This document shows, piece after piece, positions 34,937 through 46,640 of a stretch of 64,000 bases of DNA (position 1 is the first letter of the stretch; every line of letters starts with the position of its first letter). The notes under the pieces were generated by a model. The model was given only the letters and a program-made list of their open reading frames with translations. It searched no databases and was not told the origin of the DNA. Made by a program: the position numbers and the translations under genes. The DNA comes from Maratus speciosus. Its lineage: Eukaryota > Arthropoda > Arachnida > Araneae > Salticidae. Location: positions 73,659,974-73,723,973 of the forward strand of contig OZ010796.1 of NCBI GenBank assembly GCA_963932465.1, written 5' to 3'.

Positions 34937-35479
34937 AGTGAAGAGTTTTTTTTTTATCGTGTTTGTCCTAATTGCTCCTTTTCGCCCCCTCTCCCATCAG
35001 CAATCGTTGGAAGGTCTGTGCAAATTACTTATTTTGTATAGAAGCCGAGAGATAAGGGATAAAGTAAAGAGTATATTAGTGATGGGCGATAACGAGATGT
35101 TTTTCTCGATTTTCTCGATTGTATGGACATCTCGATATTTTTCGAGTGTGTAAATTTTTTCTCGATGAATACAGTTTGCAAATTTCTTTTATAAATCATA
35201 TATTATGTATTATATACGTTATACATTTATCAAGAATCGTCTGCGGGTAAACTGGAATGAGTCGATGTTAATAAAGACTAGGTGACTTCGACAGCGGGCC
35301 CCTCCTTTAATCGGGGCCCCTAATTTATACGTAATCTTGTAATATGAAATCACCAACAGGTTACCCGCTATATACGGCACTGATATATGATAGCAGGCGG
35401 GTGTGGTGTGCACGCACTACAAAATCTTGTAAAAAATATAATATCGAAACGAATGAACGTCGGACCAGATCTCTTGGGG

Positions 35480-36660
35480 GAGGGGTCAAAGCGAGCGGAG
35501 GGGCACAGCAGCTGCATAATATGATTAAGTCGTCACAGGTCTTTAGGCCTTTCCAACCATATGTCACATAAGAAGTCTGGATCTGAATTTATAAAAATGA
35601 CACCGGAGGAGCATAACATCAATTAGTAGTCACAGACCTTTCCAACGATATCTCACATGAGGGGTCTTGGCTAAATTTGAAAAAGTGTCCCCCGGGAGGG
35701 GCAAATTGGGGGAGACTGTCACCGGAGGTGCATAACATCAATAAATAGTCACAGACATTTCCAATGATATCTCACATGAGGGGTCTTGGCTAAATTTGGA
35801 AAAGTGTCCACCGGGGAGGGGCAAAGAGTGGGGGGGACTGTCACCGGAAGTGCATAACATCAATAAGTAGTCACAGACCTTTTCAACGATATCTCACAAG
35901 AGGGTTATTGACTAAATTTCGAAAAGTGTCCTCCGGGGGGGCAAAGTGGGGGGGGCGGTCGCCGGAAGTGCATAGCACCAATAAGTAGTCACAAGCCTTT
36001 CCAACAATATGTCACACGAGGGGATTTGGCTAAATTTGATAAAGTGTCCTGAAATTTCATATATATTATAAATAATATTTAGAGGAGGGCTCCATAAAAA
36101 AATCCGATCTAAAATGATAAAAGCGGAAAAAACTACCCTCGCAGTGGGGGCCAAATTGGGGAGGGGAGGAAGAAAGTCTCATAATATGAAAGAGTCATCC
36201 GAGAGCTTACCGATGACATATCACATGACTGGTCCAAAAAAAGTTTGAAAATTGCTCCCCTTCCCCCCCCCCCGTGGGCCCACTCTTTCGCCCCGGAATT
36301 CACACAGCCGCCACTTTAAAATTTTTATGTTCAATAAATAATATTTACCGGAAGACTGCATAAAAAACCCACATCTAAAGTGATATTTAAATTTATTATA
36401 GAAATTGGCTACGGTTTTAAAAATTTGTTCGCCCCTTCCCCATCCCCCTTTGGGCGAAGAAAGGTTCATAGTATGAAAGAGTGGTCAAAGGGCTTTTCAA
36501 TTATATGCCACAGGAAGAGTTCGGTAAAATTTTTAAAATTGCACCCCGCATGAGTCCACTGTCACATCCTCCTCCCTCGAAATCACCCGACCCACCTTCC
36601 TCTTTGAAATTTTTATATTTAATAAATAATTTTTATCGGAGGGCTCCAGGTATGTGACAT
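35480..36660. repeat. ~133-bp tandem units and related longer units
   Basis: 'gcataacatcaat' with 'gtagtcacagacc' and 'gatatctcacatgaggggtc' recur at about 35610, 35730, 35862 and 35980 (period near 130). Related blocks with 'aaataatatttaccggagg' type sequence follow to 36660. All are inverted relative to 39640-40600. Confidence 0.8.
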
Positions 36661-36784
36661 CTTGGTAGGGCTAAAATAAGAGAAACTTTGAAAATTAGGG
36701 CTTCATTTCACAGCTCATTGTCATGCCTTTTTCTCTATCTCGTCCCTTGGTACTCTCGATAAATTTTCTTACTTTTCTTCTCTG

Positions 36785-37040
36785 CCGAGGACGAGAGAAA
36801 TCCTCGAAAAGCTTCTTATAGCGAAATGTTGAAAAGCGCGAGAGAAATCCTCGAAAGGCTTTTCATTGGAGATTTCGAAAAGGGCGAGAGAAACCAGCGA
36901 GAGGCTTCCCATCGGGAAAGTTTGAAAAGGGCGTGAGAAACTCTCGAGAGACTTCCCATCCCGAAAGGTTTAAAACCGCGAGAGAATCAACCATCGAGCA
37001 GCTTCCCATCTGGAAGCGTCGAAATGCTGGAAAAATCATC
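36785..37040. repeat. ~63-bp tandem repeat
   Basis: About four to five copies of 'cgagagaaa', 'ctcgaaaggcttcccatc' and 'gaaaggg' type units. Higher GC than surrounding DNA. Confidence 0.75.
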
Positions 37041-37229
37041 GAGATGAGATTTGCCCAATCTCTTTTTAGCTCACAGGCTATCTAAGCCTGAGAGCTAATG
37101 TACTCGTCGGTTCTGTGTGTATGCATGTACGTACGTACGCACGTATGTATGTACGTAACGCGATAACTCTTGATTAACATGCACGATTTGTTTCAATTTT
37201 TTTTATGTTCATTCTGATAAGGCGTTCCG
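37041..37229. other. Linker with (GTAC)n-like run
   Basis: Includes 'tgtacgtacgtacgcacgta' near 37127 and an inverted pair 'agctcacaggct'/'agcctgagagct' (37070, 37085). Confidence 0.5.
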
Positions 37230-39390
37230 CTGATTAGTTTTGACGGTTCATTGGTTAAGGATAAAGGGAGAGAAGGGGGCTGGTCCCCCCCCCCTCTCCT
37301 TAATTTAGATAAATAGGTTTTTCATGCAGAATTATTCGATTTGCTCCAAATTTCGTATACCGGTTTATTATGTAAAGGAGCTTCCCTGATTAAACTTGGA
37401 GGTTCATTAGTTAAGTATGAAGGGGGGAAAAGGGGGGTAGACCCCCTCCTTAATTTAGATAAATGGGTTTTTCATGCAGAATTATTCGATTTGTTCCAAA
37501 TTTGGTATACCGGTTTATTATGTTAAGGAACTTCCCTGATTAAACTTGGAAGTTCATTAGTTAAGTATAAAGGGGGGAAAGGGGGGCTCGCCCCCCCCTT
37601 AATTTAGATAAATGGGTTTTTCATGCAGAATTATTCGATTTGTTCCAAATTTGGTATACCGGTTTATTATGTTAAGGAGCTTCCCTGATTAAACTTGTGA
37701 GTTCATTGGTTAAGGATAAAGGGGGAGAAGGGGGCTGGTCCCCCCCCCCTTAATTTAGATAAATGGGTTTTTCATGCAGAATTATTCGATTTATTCCAAA
37801 TTTGGTATACCGGTTTATTATGTTAAGGAACTTCCCTGATTAAACTTGGAAGTTCATTAGTTAAGTATAAAGGGGGGAAAGGGGGGCTGGTCCCCCCCTT
37901 AATTTAGATAAATGGGTTTTTCATGCAGAATTATTCGATTTGTACCAAATTTGGTATACCGGTTTATTATGTTAAGGAACTTCCCTGATTAAACTTGGAA
38001 GTTCATTAGTTAAGTATAAAGGGGGGAAAGGGAGGGCAGAGCCCCTCGTTAATTTAGATAAATGGGTTTTTCATGCAGAATTATTCGATTTGCTCCAAAT
38101 TTGGTATACCGGTTCATTATGTTAAGAAGTTGTCTTGATTAGATTTGGAGGTTTACGGGTTAAGTATAAAGGGGAGAAGGGGGTTGGACACCCCCCCCCC
38201 TTAATTTAGATAAATGGGTTTTTCATGCAGAATTATTCGATTTGTTCCAAATTTGGTATACCGGTTTATTATGTTAAGGAACTTCCCTGATTAAACTTGG
38301 AAGTTCATTAGTTAAGTATAAAGGGGGGAAAGGGAGGGTAGACCCCCTCCTTAATTTAGATAAATGGGTTTTTCATGCAGAATTATTCGATTTGCTCCAA
38401 ATTTGGTATACCGGTTTATTATGTTAAGAAGTTGCCTTGATTAGATTTGGAGGTTTACGGGTTAAGTATAAAGGGGGAGAAAGGGGGCTGGTCCCCCCTT
38501 AATTTAGATAAATGGGCTTTTCATGCAGAATTATTCGATTTGCTCCAGATTTGGTATACCGGTTTATTATGTTAAGGAGCTTCCCTGATTAAACTTGGAA
38601 GTTCATTGGTTAAGGATAAAGGGGGAGAAGGGGGGCTGGTCCCCCACTTAATTTAGATAAATGTGTTTTTCATGCAGAATTACTCGATTTGTTCCAAATT
38701 TGGTATACCGGTTTATTATGTTAAGGAGCTTCCCTGATTAAACTTGGAGGTTCATTAGTTAAGTATAAAGGGGGGAAAGGAGGGTAGACCCCCTCCTTAA
38801 TTTAGATAAATGGGTTTTTCATGCAGAATTATTCGATTTGCTCCAAATTTGGGATACCGGTTTATTATGTTAAGAAGCTGCCTTGATTAGATTTGGAGGT
38901 TTATGGGTTAAGTATAAAGGGGAGGGACTAGTCTCCCCTTAATTTAGATAAAAGGGTTTTTCATGCAGAATTATTCGATTTGCTTCAAATTTAATATACC
39001 GATTTATTCCGATATGGCGCTTCCTTCATTAGATTTGGAGGTTCATTGGTTAAGTATACAAGGGCGAAAAGGGGGCAAGTCCCCTCCCCTTAATTTAGAT
39101 AAATGGATTTTCATGGAGAATTATTCAATTTACTTTAATTATTTTTTTTCTATGTTCGTTCTGATAAGGAGCTTTCCTGATTAGATTTGAAGGTTCATTA
39201 GTTAAGTATAAAAGGGTTAAAGGGGTTAGACCACCCTTAATTTAGCGATATGTTTCTTTTTTTCATGCAGAATTATCTGATTTGCTTCAAATTTGATGTA
39301 CTGATTTATTATAGTTAAGGAGTTTCCCTGATTAGATTTGGAGGTTCATTGGTTAAGTATAAAAGGGGCAAACGGTCGATATTACCCTTC
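37230..39390. repeat. ~150-bp satellite array, about 14 units
   Basis: 'cttaatttagataaatggg' followed by 'tttttcatgcagaattattc', 'caaatttggtataccggttt', 'cttccctgattaaacttgg' and a variable G/C-tract recurs near 37301, 37453, 37600, 37753, 37900, 38050, 38201, 38351, 38499, 38648, 38799, 38940, 39090 and 39237. The middle units are nearly identical, and the outer ones are more diverged, the classic satellite pattern. ORFs here are repeat by-products. Confidence 0.95.
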
Positions 39391-39639
39391 ATTTATTTTT
39401 TGAGGGGCATTATTCTTTGAAATAAGAGTATAATGTACAATTAGTGTTAATAACCTGTGAGTTCAATGCCATCAGTTTAACTGGCACTTATCTTTTTATT
39501 GCTATTAACCGATGTGGGTTATGAAGCATAGTTGTTTATGTATTCAGTTCTGTATAGTCCTAGTTTCAAACTTTACTGTTAAATTTAGTGTAATTTTGCC
39601 CCGAATTTTCAATGTTTCTCTTATTTTAGCTCTGCCAAG

Positions 39640-39881
39640 CTGCCCATACCTGGAGACTCAGATAAATACTATTTATTAAATATAAAAAGTTCAAAGAGGA
39701 AGGTGAGTGAATTCTGGGGGGCGCGAGAGTGGACAAAGGGGGGCGGGTAATTTTCAAACTTTTACCAAACCTCTCCTTGACATATCATCGGAAAGTCCTT
39801 TCACCACTCTTTCATATTATGAACCTTTCTCCTTCCAGAGTTGAATTCCGGAAGGGGGGGGGGGGGAGCGGTGCGGGGGTG

Positions 39882-39916
<35 letters not shown>

Positions 39917-40600
39917 TAGAGATTTCTACAATAAATATCATTAAATGAGGTTTTTTAATGGAGCTCTCCGATAAATATTATTTATTAAATATAAAATTTT
40001 AAAAGTGGGGCTGCGTGATTTCCGGGTATATCCTGGGATAAAAGAGGGAACCCACGTGGGAGGGGTAGATTTCAAACTTTTTTTGGACCAGTCATTTGAT
40101 ATATCATCGGAAAGTTTTCGGTTATCATCGGAAAGTTACTCTTTCATATTATGAATCTTTCTTCTTCCCTCCCTAGTTTGGCGCCCCGAGAGAGGCACTT
40201 TTCGAACTTTTTTGAAATCGTAGCGTTTTTAAACATTTTAGATCGGATTTTTTTACGGAGCCCTCCGATAAATAATTTTTAATACATGAAAATTTCAAAG
40301 AGAAGGATGGGCAGGGTATATTTCGGGGGGCACGATAATTGGAATCCTGGGAGTAGGGACTCTTTTCTATCTTTTGCTGACACCCCTCATGTGCTATATC
40401 ATTGGAAAGCTCTGTGACTACTATTTCATTTTATATATCGCCCGCGCCCCTCCCCTTATTTTGCCCCCGCGCGGGAGCACTTTTCTAAATTTAGCCGACA
40501 CCCTTCATGTGCCATATAGTTGGAAAGTCCTGTGACCACTTATTCATATTATGCACTTTCCTTGCTCCTCCCCCTACTTTGCTCTCCGCGGGGTTCGTTT
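39640..40600. repeat. Inverted counterpart of the 35480-36660 block
   Basis: Carries reverse complements of the left block: 'acccctcatgtgctatatc', 'cacttttctaaatttagcc', 'agataaatactatttatta'. Together the two arms place the 150-bp satellite in the loop of a very long imperfect inverted repeat. Confidence 0.75.
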
Positions 40601-40971
40601 AATGTATTCCAGTCGAAGACTTTCTAAAAATGGGGAAATTATCCAATCTTAAATGACGTAGAAAAGTCAATAAAAATTTTTGATCCCTTTTATCATACTT
40701 TAGTTCATGTTTTTGCCACTAAGGGGTGCTTCTGATTCTTATTTCTTTGGCCATTTTGGTGCTAATTGCCGAAAAATTCTAATTTTTGATACTTAAACTC
40801 CCCTTACCGATTCATAGCTACTCGCGTTTTTTCAGCTTTTTTCAACCAGGGGGGCACCCTTACAAGACTTTTCAGTGTTATGGCTCCTTTATAGCCTCCC
40901 TTTGGTTTGTTGTTTTTTTATTCCATCTGTTTTCAGTTACCCTATATTTAATAAAATCTGCCTTATATATA
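40601..40971. other. Unassigned DNA within the hAT-like element
   Basis: No recognised gene or repeat between the right arm and the duplicated terminus. Confidence 0.4.
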
Positions 40972-41092
40972 ATCGATTCTAGAACATCTCCTTTGTAGAT
41001 TCTCGAAAGTAATCGATGACTGTATCGATTGTGTATTTTACGATAACGATTTTTGTCGACTGGTAAATTTTCGAGAATCGCCCATCACTACT
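40972..41092. repeat. Duplicated right end of the 6.2-kb element
   Basis: 'aatcgatgactgtatcgatt' and 'gagaatcgcccatcacta' here match 'aatcgatggctgtatcgatt' and 'aagaatcgcccatcacta' at 41155-41277. The two ends are separated by about 60 bp. Only the outer one is next to the 8-bp duplication. Confidence 0.8.
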
Positions 41093-41288
41093 ATGAAATT
41101 GTCGGCCAGAATAATAGCTAAGTTTTCCAAGAACTGTTTTTAGCTTTTCTCGTTATAATCGATTGTAAAACATCTCGATTGTAGATTCTAGGAATTAATC
41201 GATGGCTGTATCGATTGTGATTTTTTACGATGGCGATTTTTCTCGATTGTTGAATTCTCAAGAATCGCCCATCACTAGAGTATATAAT

Positions 41289-42472
41289 TAGAGGTCTGCA
41301 CGAGCCTGGGCTTGGCCCGCCGGACCGGCAGCAATAGGACAATTTTTTCAACGAACCGGGCCGACAAAAGAATTAAACGGACCTGCCAGTCCGACAAAAA
41401 AATTAAACGGGCCTTCCGGGTCAATAAAAAAAATTAAGCAGGCCAACCGCTCCTATATAAAAAATTAAACGAAGCCAATAAAATATGAACCATTTTTAAA
41501 GGATATGACTATCGCGAGAATAAGTATAAATGTGCTGCACGAGCCGATGCTAGTTTGACAACACTATAGAAATAACATGTCCAACATAGAGATTCACATC
41601 AGACAGGTACACCATGCTCGAGTCCGGGCTTAATTTTTTCAGCAGACTCGTCCCGCGCCGAGATCAAGTTTACATTTTTTTCCTGCATAGTCAAGCCAGG
41701 CCTGAATTGGTCTTAATTGTTCTCAAGATGTATCGCTAGGCAAAATATTTTGTTAAAATGTTAATAGCGATAATGAATGGCCTGACTATTGAAGCGATTT
41801 GCAGTCGAATAGCGTTTTCCGATTTTTTGATAAATAAAATACTTATAGTAAGTTATTCTTTTCACCTGACGTTAGGTTTTTTCCTTTCGCGTGCTATCCA
41901 GGAATTCAATTCAAAATTCTGACTTTGACAGTATTTCCTCAAAGATCTATTGCCTTTATCAAAAATTGAAAATTACCAATCGATTACATAATTTCGGAAT
42001 AAGAACACTTGCCAATTTTATGCGTTTCCGAAAAGAAATGAATTTAGAAATGTGGCAGAAAATAGCTCCTTTGGATTTGAGAACAGACAACAAATAGCAG
42101 TTATACTTTTAAAACTCTAATTTTTATTATACAGCTTCAAAAATTATGATGTTTTTAACCCTCTTTTTTTCTTTTATTCTAACTACATTAATTTTTTAAT
42201 GAATACTTATTTGAACGTTGGAAAATCTAAGTAATCATTAATGTTGCTATTTTGTATTTTCTGTTTTGTGAACACATAGTGATCTAAATACTCTAAAATT
42301 ATCCCATAAATATGTATACAGTATTTTTTTAAAGATTCTTAATTGTATGTTAAGAAAAATCGGAATTTTTTTGTAAAAATTGAGTCGGGCCGGAACGGGT
42401 TTGATTTAAATAATTTTTGCACGGGCTGGTGCGATTTTGGGGACTGGAAATCCCAACCCGTCCAGACCTCTA
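41289..42472. mobile_element. TIR element, AGAGGTCTG ends
   Basis: TAGAGGTCTGCACGAGCCTG at the left is mirrored by ACCCGTCCAGACCTCTA at the right. Subterminal 'ggcccgccggaccggca' and several 'aattaaacgg' direct repeats follow the left end. No 8-bp duplication is evident. The ORF at 41891-42097 (68 aa) ends WQKIAPLDLRTDNK and is not recognised. Confidence 0.6.
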
Positions 42473-43769
42473 GCACATATGGTCAGTGAAGTGTGGGAAG
42501 TTGTTTCGTGGTATGGGTCTGCCTGTGGACATTTGCGTAGTAACAAAAGATTGGCAAGGATTAGCTTACATATTTAGGTATGATCTACAGATCAAGATTC
42601 TTGGGAGGTAAGGATTGGCTTATAGAGAAAAACGAGAGGAGGCAGCTGCAGACTTGAATAATAGAGACGTTAACCACGACAAATTTTTAGAATTACGACA
42701 GTTTTTTAGAATTGGTAATGCTACTATGTAAATATGATCAAATTTTGTACGGTCATGTAGCACAGGTTATAAAGAGAAGCCATGAAAGGTCTTCAGAAAG
42801 TATGAAAGGCTAGGATAGAGCAGAAAGAAGAACAAAATGACAATCCTAAACAGCATGGAAGAGGTTTGTTGATTATATTCCTGTCCAAGTCATTTATAAA
42901 TAAGTTAATTGCTCATCTCGCCATTCAAATCCAAATAAGCATTGCCGATGCAGTAAAACACTCAAGTTCACTCATTATTGAAGTAGATTTCACACAAGAT
43001 ATATCGATAATGGAGCAGTTGGCACTTTGTGTTTATTTTGTGCAGAGTAAAGTGAAGGTTACGTTTTTAAAAGTAGTTGATGCTTCAAAAATAATAGGGG
43101 AAGCCCTCTATCTACAACTAAAAGAAGAATTTAAAATGTTTAAACTCCCTTCTTCACAACTAGTTGGCACTTCTTTTGATGGTGCAGAAAATATGAGTGA
43201 GAGATATAAAGGTCTGCAGGCACAACTGAAAAAGAACAATCCAAATATAAAGCATGTGCACTGATATGTTCATGTGCTAAATTTGATCCTGCAGATGCAA
43301 CAGAATGTTACAAATTGACAACGAACTTCTTGTACTTAATGCAAGTTACAACCAACCGTGTTTAGCTTAGAGTCATATAAGCGAATGAAAGTATGAATTT
43401 CAGTGAAAAGGAGTCTGTAGGTAGAAATAAACTTCTTCGCCCATTAAAAAAATAAACGCTACTACGGGGTGGAGTTAGTATCGAACACTTAATAGCATGT
43501 TTGACAAGTCTTCAAAACCTTTTAGAGATCGACATAAGTTTTTAACGTTGCTTAAGTACCTAGAAGCTATCACCAAAATTGACGATTTCCCGTCACATGT
43601 ATGTTTTTAGGCAAGATGACTGATTGATAATTGGTGCAAGTTTCAGTACTATATACAGTAGCGCTCAAAAGTATTTTGACAACCTTATATTCTCTCTTAT
43701 TTTATTTAATATAAAAATGTAAAAGAAAATATATTCCCTATAATTGAGAACATTTGCATTTGTAAAACG

Positions 43770-43985
43770 GCATAACCCTTTCAGGATCAAAGCAATTCCA
43801 TTGCTAAAGTGTTGAAATTAATGATTGACACCGGAATTTTGGTTTAAAAAAATTCGGTTTATTATGTATATGAAATATAGCTTTTTCTTATTTAAAAATA
43901 AATTTGTTTTCAAATTCCGGTGTTAGTCATTAAATTCAACACTTTAGCAATGGAATTGTTTTGCCCCTGAAAGGGTTATGTCGTT
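43770..43985. mobile_element. Hairpin within the Tc1 element
   Basis: 'aaccctttcagg', 'caattccattgctaaagtgt' and 'acaccggaatt' on the left mirror 'aattccggtgt', 'acactttagcaatggaattg' and 'cctgaaagggtt' on the right. The palindrome extends outward by about 20 bp into Tc1 sequence ('gcatttgtaaaacg' and its complement). Related 'cctgaaagggtta' and 'ccggtg' blocks occur near 13850-13900 and, weaker, 3960-4020. Confidence 0.7.
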
Positions 43986-44175
43986 TTACAAATGCAACTC
44001 TAGCCTTCCTATTCTTAGTAGATAACAAACGTTTTTTTGCTTGTCTTCTTTCCTGTAAACCATAGAGGTTTAGGCGTCGTTTGACTGATGAAACGTGTAT
44101 GTCTGTGCCGTAATTTTCTTTCAATTCATTTTTTATTATTACAGCGGACTTACGACAATCACTTGTAGATATCAT
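43936..44175 (-). pseudogene. Tc1 transposase N-terminal fragment
   Basis: Minus-strand frame reading ISTSDCRKSAVIIKNELKEN and then VSSVKRRLNLYGLQERRQAK, ending in KARVAFVKRH. This is the second helix-turn-helix of Tc1-type transposases and the following linker, which normally leads to the first catalytic Asp. After FVKRH the frame enters the internal hairpin, so the DDE catalytic domain is lost. The flanking Tc1 inverted repeats agree with this. Confidence 0.8.
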
Positions 44176-45689
44176 TTTTATAATACAGTCAACATTGCAA
44201 GTTGTTTTTTTCGGATGACCACTATGAGACTTATTTTCGATGTATTTCTGTTTATTAAAAACTTTATTCCATGTAATAACAAGTTACCAAGACACGGTTA
44301 AAAGAACGAGCTAATTCTGCTTGCAGTCTACCTTTCTTAAGTGCATTTACAGCGGCTTTTCTATAATCACTTCAATATTTTTTACATTTCGGCATTTAAA
44401 AATAATCACAATAAGTCGATATAAACACTAATCGAAGCTATAGCGCCACTGATACCTTCAACAATTAAATGCAAACTAATTGTCAAAATACTTTTGAGCT
44501 AAGGAGGAGTCATATTTCTTCGGTGGCGCCGAATATAAACAAAAAGGTTGAAACTTGATACATTTGAATAACTGCAGTCATAGTGTTCTCAATTATAGGG
44601 AATATATTTTCTTTTACATTTTTATATTAAATAAAATAAGAGAGAATATAAGGTTGTCAAAATACTTTTGAGCGCTACTGCATTAATAATAGCCATTTTC
44701 AGCAACCTATTCAATATATCACCACATCGATTTATGTATGATGCCCACATCAAAGTATCTTCAGATAAGTGGCCTGGACTAACTGCTGCTAACAAAATCC
44801 AAAACCTGAAATCTAATCTGCTACGGAAAAGAAATAATTTTGATATGGTTCTGAAAAATGCTTCTGAATTTGCGGAACATCTTCGGAAGTAACTTATAGA
44901 AAAGGAATACTCCATTGAAATTGCGAGTTTTTTTTTTACCGGAAAAGAGGATATCTATAGCGAAACGTCGATACGATGAATATTCTCACGATGAAGCAGG
45001 AAGTATTGTCGGGTCACCATAAAAGTATTTTAGGTAAGCGTTTATAACGTCATCTCAAACACAGCTATTCAGCAGTTGAATACACAATTTACTGGAATTG
45101 AGTTTTTCATGAAAGACATTGCTTGATTCGGTCCTCGCCGCTTCAGTGAGGTTAAATTGTTAAAAGAACTTGCTGAAGGAGCTCTTAGTACTCTTTCTGG
45201 CTTGGCGAAAGTCAAGAAAGACTATGTCAGAAAAGAGTTGCTGCAATTTTCCCGGCACTATGCTGATTATAATCAGTCGCTATTGCATCAACAATCTCGA
45301 CATAGCGAACTCTCAGCCGCTTACAGCAAAGAAACAAGCAATTCAGAAGAACTCATTAAAGATGTTGTGAATCGGTGTAAAGTTAATAAGAAATTAAAAA
45401 AAAAAATCTAGCTTCTATATTTGAATTATTGTGTGAGTTGAAAGCCTATTATGGTCTTATTTATCCAACGTTCAACATATTGACTTTATCATGCACACAA
45501 GTGCCTTGTGAACGAGTGTTCTTAATACATAAAATTATAAAGAACCCCTTCGGTCATCTCTAGGACAAAAATTGTTAGATGATTTTATCCTATTCAATGT
45601 TGAATTATCTTTTGATTATGATTATGATAAGATCGTAGATGATGGAGTCGCTCAAGTTCAAAAGAATGGTCACGATATCTGACATTCTA

Positions 45690-46072
45690 ATTAATTAACA
45701 ATGAGGGTATGAAACAAACTATTCAATTTTCAGGTACTATACTGATATTTAAAACAAACATGAAGAAATGTGTAAAGTGTATATATGTTGATAATTTCAA
45801 ATAACAAAATAAAATGTACAAATGAATATAATGATAATTCAAATAGCATATTAATCAATTTACGTGTGTTAATTTTAATAGTACTATATCTTTCCAGTAT
45901 AAGATTCCCTCTTTTGAAGTTTTTATTCCCGCTATTGCCATGAATCGAATTCCGATTTAGTGCTTCCAGTCTATTATGGTCGGGGATGTGGGGAATAGGT
46001 CCCAGGCTCCTCGAGAAACAGTATAAGATTTGCAATGTAGTGTACAGAAAAGTCTGAGGTTGTTGTTTTTTA
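45690..46072. other. Unassigned AT-rich DNA
   Basis: Follows the hAT transposase remnant. No gene or repeat recognised. Confidence 0.35.
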
Positions 46073-46300
46073 CGGCATAGTGGTTAGCTTGTTAGCCTTT
46101 CAAGCAAAGGGGCCTGTGTCCAAATTCCGAGTGAGGCATCGATGTTTCTAGGTGTTGTCAATGGGCATAGGTTAAGGTGTAACGATTCTCTATTCCCGTT
46201 GGGAGCCTTTTCACAAGTAGCCATCATCTATTCTAACGATATCGTTGGTCGATGCTGACAGCGCAATTGCTCCGCCATTGGACCAAACAAAAACAAAAGA
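46073..46300 (+). mobile_element. Candidate tRNA-derived SINE
   Basis: Begins with an A-box-like 'tagtggttagc' and, about 35 bp on, a B-box-like 'gtccaaattcc', in a context resembling a tRNA head ('gttagcctttcaagcaaagg'). A ~150-bp unrelated body and an A-rich tail 'aaacaaaaacaaaagaaa' follow. The head does not fold into a full cloverleaf by eye, so a SINE is preferred to a tRNA gene. Confidence 0.45.
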
Positions 46301-46640
46301 AATTATACAAAGAATAAAAATATCTGAATAGAATTTCCATACGAAATTTCAAAACTTTTTATTTATTACGTGTATACCTTTTAATTGTTTAAAGTTTATA
46401 TATTAAAAAAATAAATAAAAAATAAGCACGATAGCATTCCTACTAGCAAGTTTTTTTTTCTCTTTTTTTTTCTTACGATAAAATTACTACCAATTGAAAA
46501 AAAATATTTACATAGATGCTAATATGTCGGAGTTAAGCCATCTTCAAAGAATTAGAGCCGCCAAAGGTGTGTTGATAGTCAGTATTCAAAAATTTTAACA
46601 ATGGGATTGTCGATTGGTGGGCCAATATATAAGTCTAGCG
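46301..46640. other. Unassigned DNA before the hAT-like right end
   Basis: AT-rich, no feature recognised until the inverted end near 46640. Confidence 0.35.

Larger units (their letters stand above)
35077..41277. mobile_element. 6.2-kb hAT-like element built on a satellite
   Basis: Exact 8-bp direct repeat GAGTATAT (35069-35076 and 41278-41285) flanks TAGTGATGGGCGAT and ATCGCCCATCACTA type ends; 'tagtgatgggc' is a common hAT terminus. Structure inside: ~133-bp and ~270-bp units (35480-36660), ~63-bp units (36785-37040), a central ~150-bp satellite (37230-39390), then an inverted counterpart of the first block (39640-40600). No transposase. A second, near-identical right end lies at 40972-41092. 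Confidence 0.85.
43656..44680 (-). mobile_element. Tc1-like element inside the hAT transposase
   Basis: CAGTAGCGCTCAAAAGTATT at 43656 is mirrored by AATACTTTTGAGCGCTACTG ending at 44680. The inverted repeats are about 100 bp and almost identical. TA precedes the left end; the right flank is CA, read as a mutated TA. Both sides continue the hAT transposase. Confidence 0.9.
42640..45680 (+). pseudogene. hAT transposase (ZMYM1-like), broken and split
   Basis: Several frames on the plus strand together resemble the animal hAT transposases annotated as zinc finger MYM-type protein 1-like. An N-terminal part (about 42690-42830, with stops) reads FLELVMLLCKYDQIL. The 132-aa ORF at 42866-43264 contains DFTQDISIMEQLALCVYFV and VGTSFDGAENMSERYKGLQA, the region around the first catalytic aspartates. 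The C-terminal part (44700-45560) ends with CTQVPCERVFLIHKIIKNP, the dimerisation-domain signature. Stops, frameshifts and a Tc1 insertion (43656-44680) make it non-functional. It lies inside the 34297-46671 hAT-like element. Confidence 0.8.

Noticed and set aside
37341..39184. ORFs of 60-73 codons within the 150-bp satellite
   Set aside because: They follow the satellite unit and its G/C tract. Frame and length change from unit to unit.
42866..43264. 132-codon ORF considered as a host gene
   Set aside because: Its motifs are those of hAT/ZMYM1-like transposases and it lies in a frameshifted, Tc1-interrupted remnant inside a transposon, so it is annotated as transposase pseudogene.
46073..46150. 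Functional tRNA gene
   Set aside because: A- and B-box-like strings are present, but stems do not pair well and an A-rich tail follows a longer body, so a SINE fits better.
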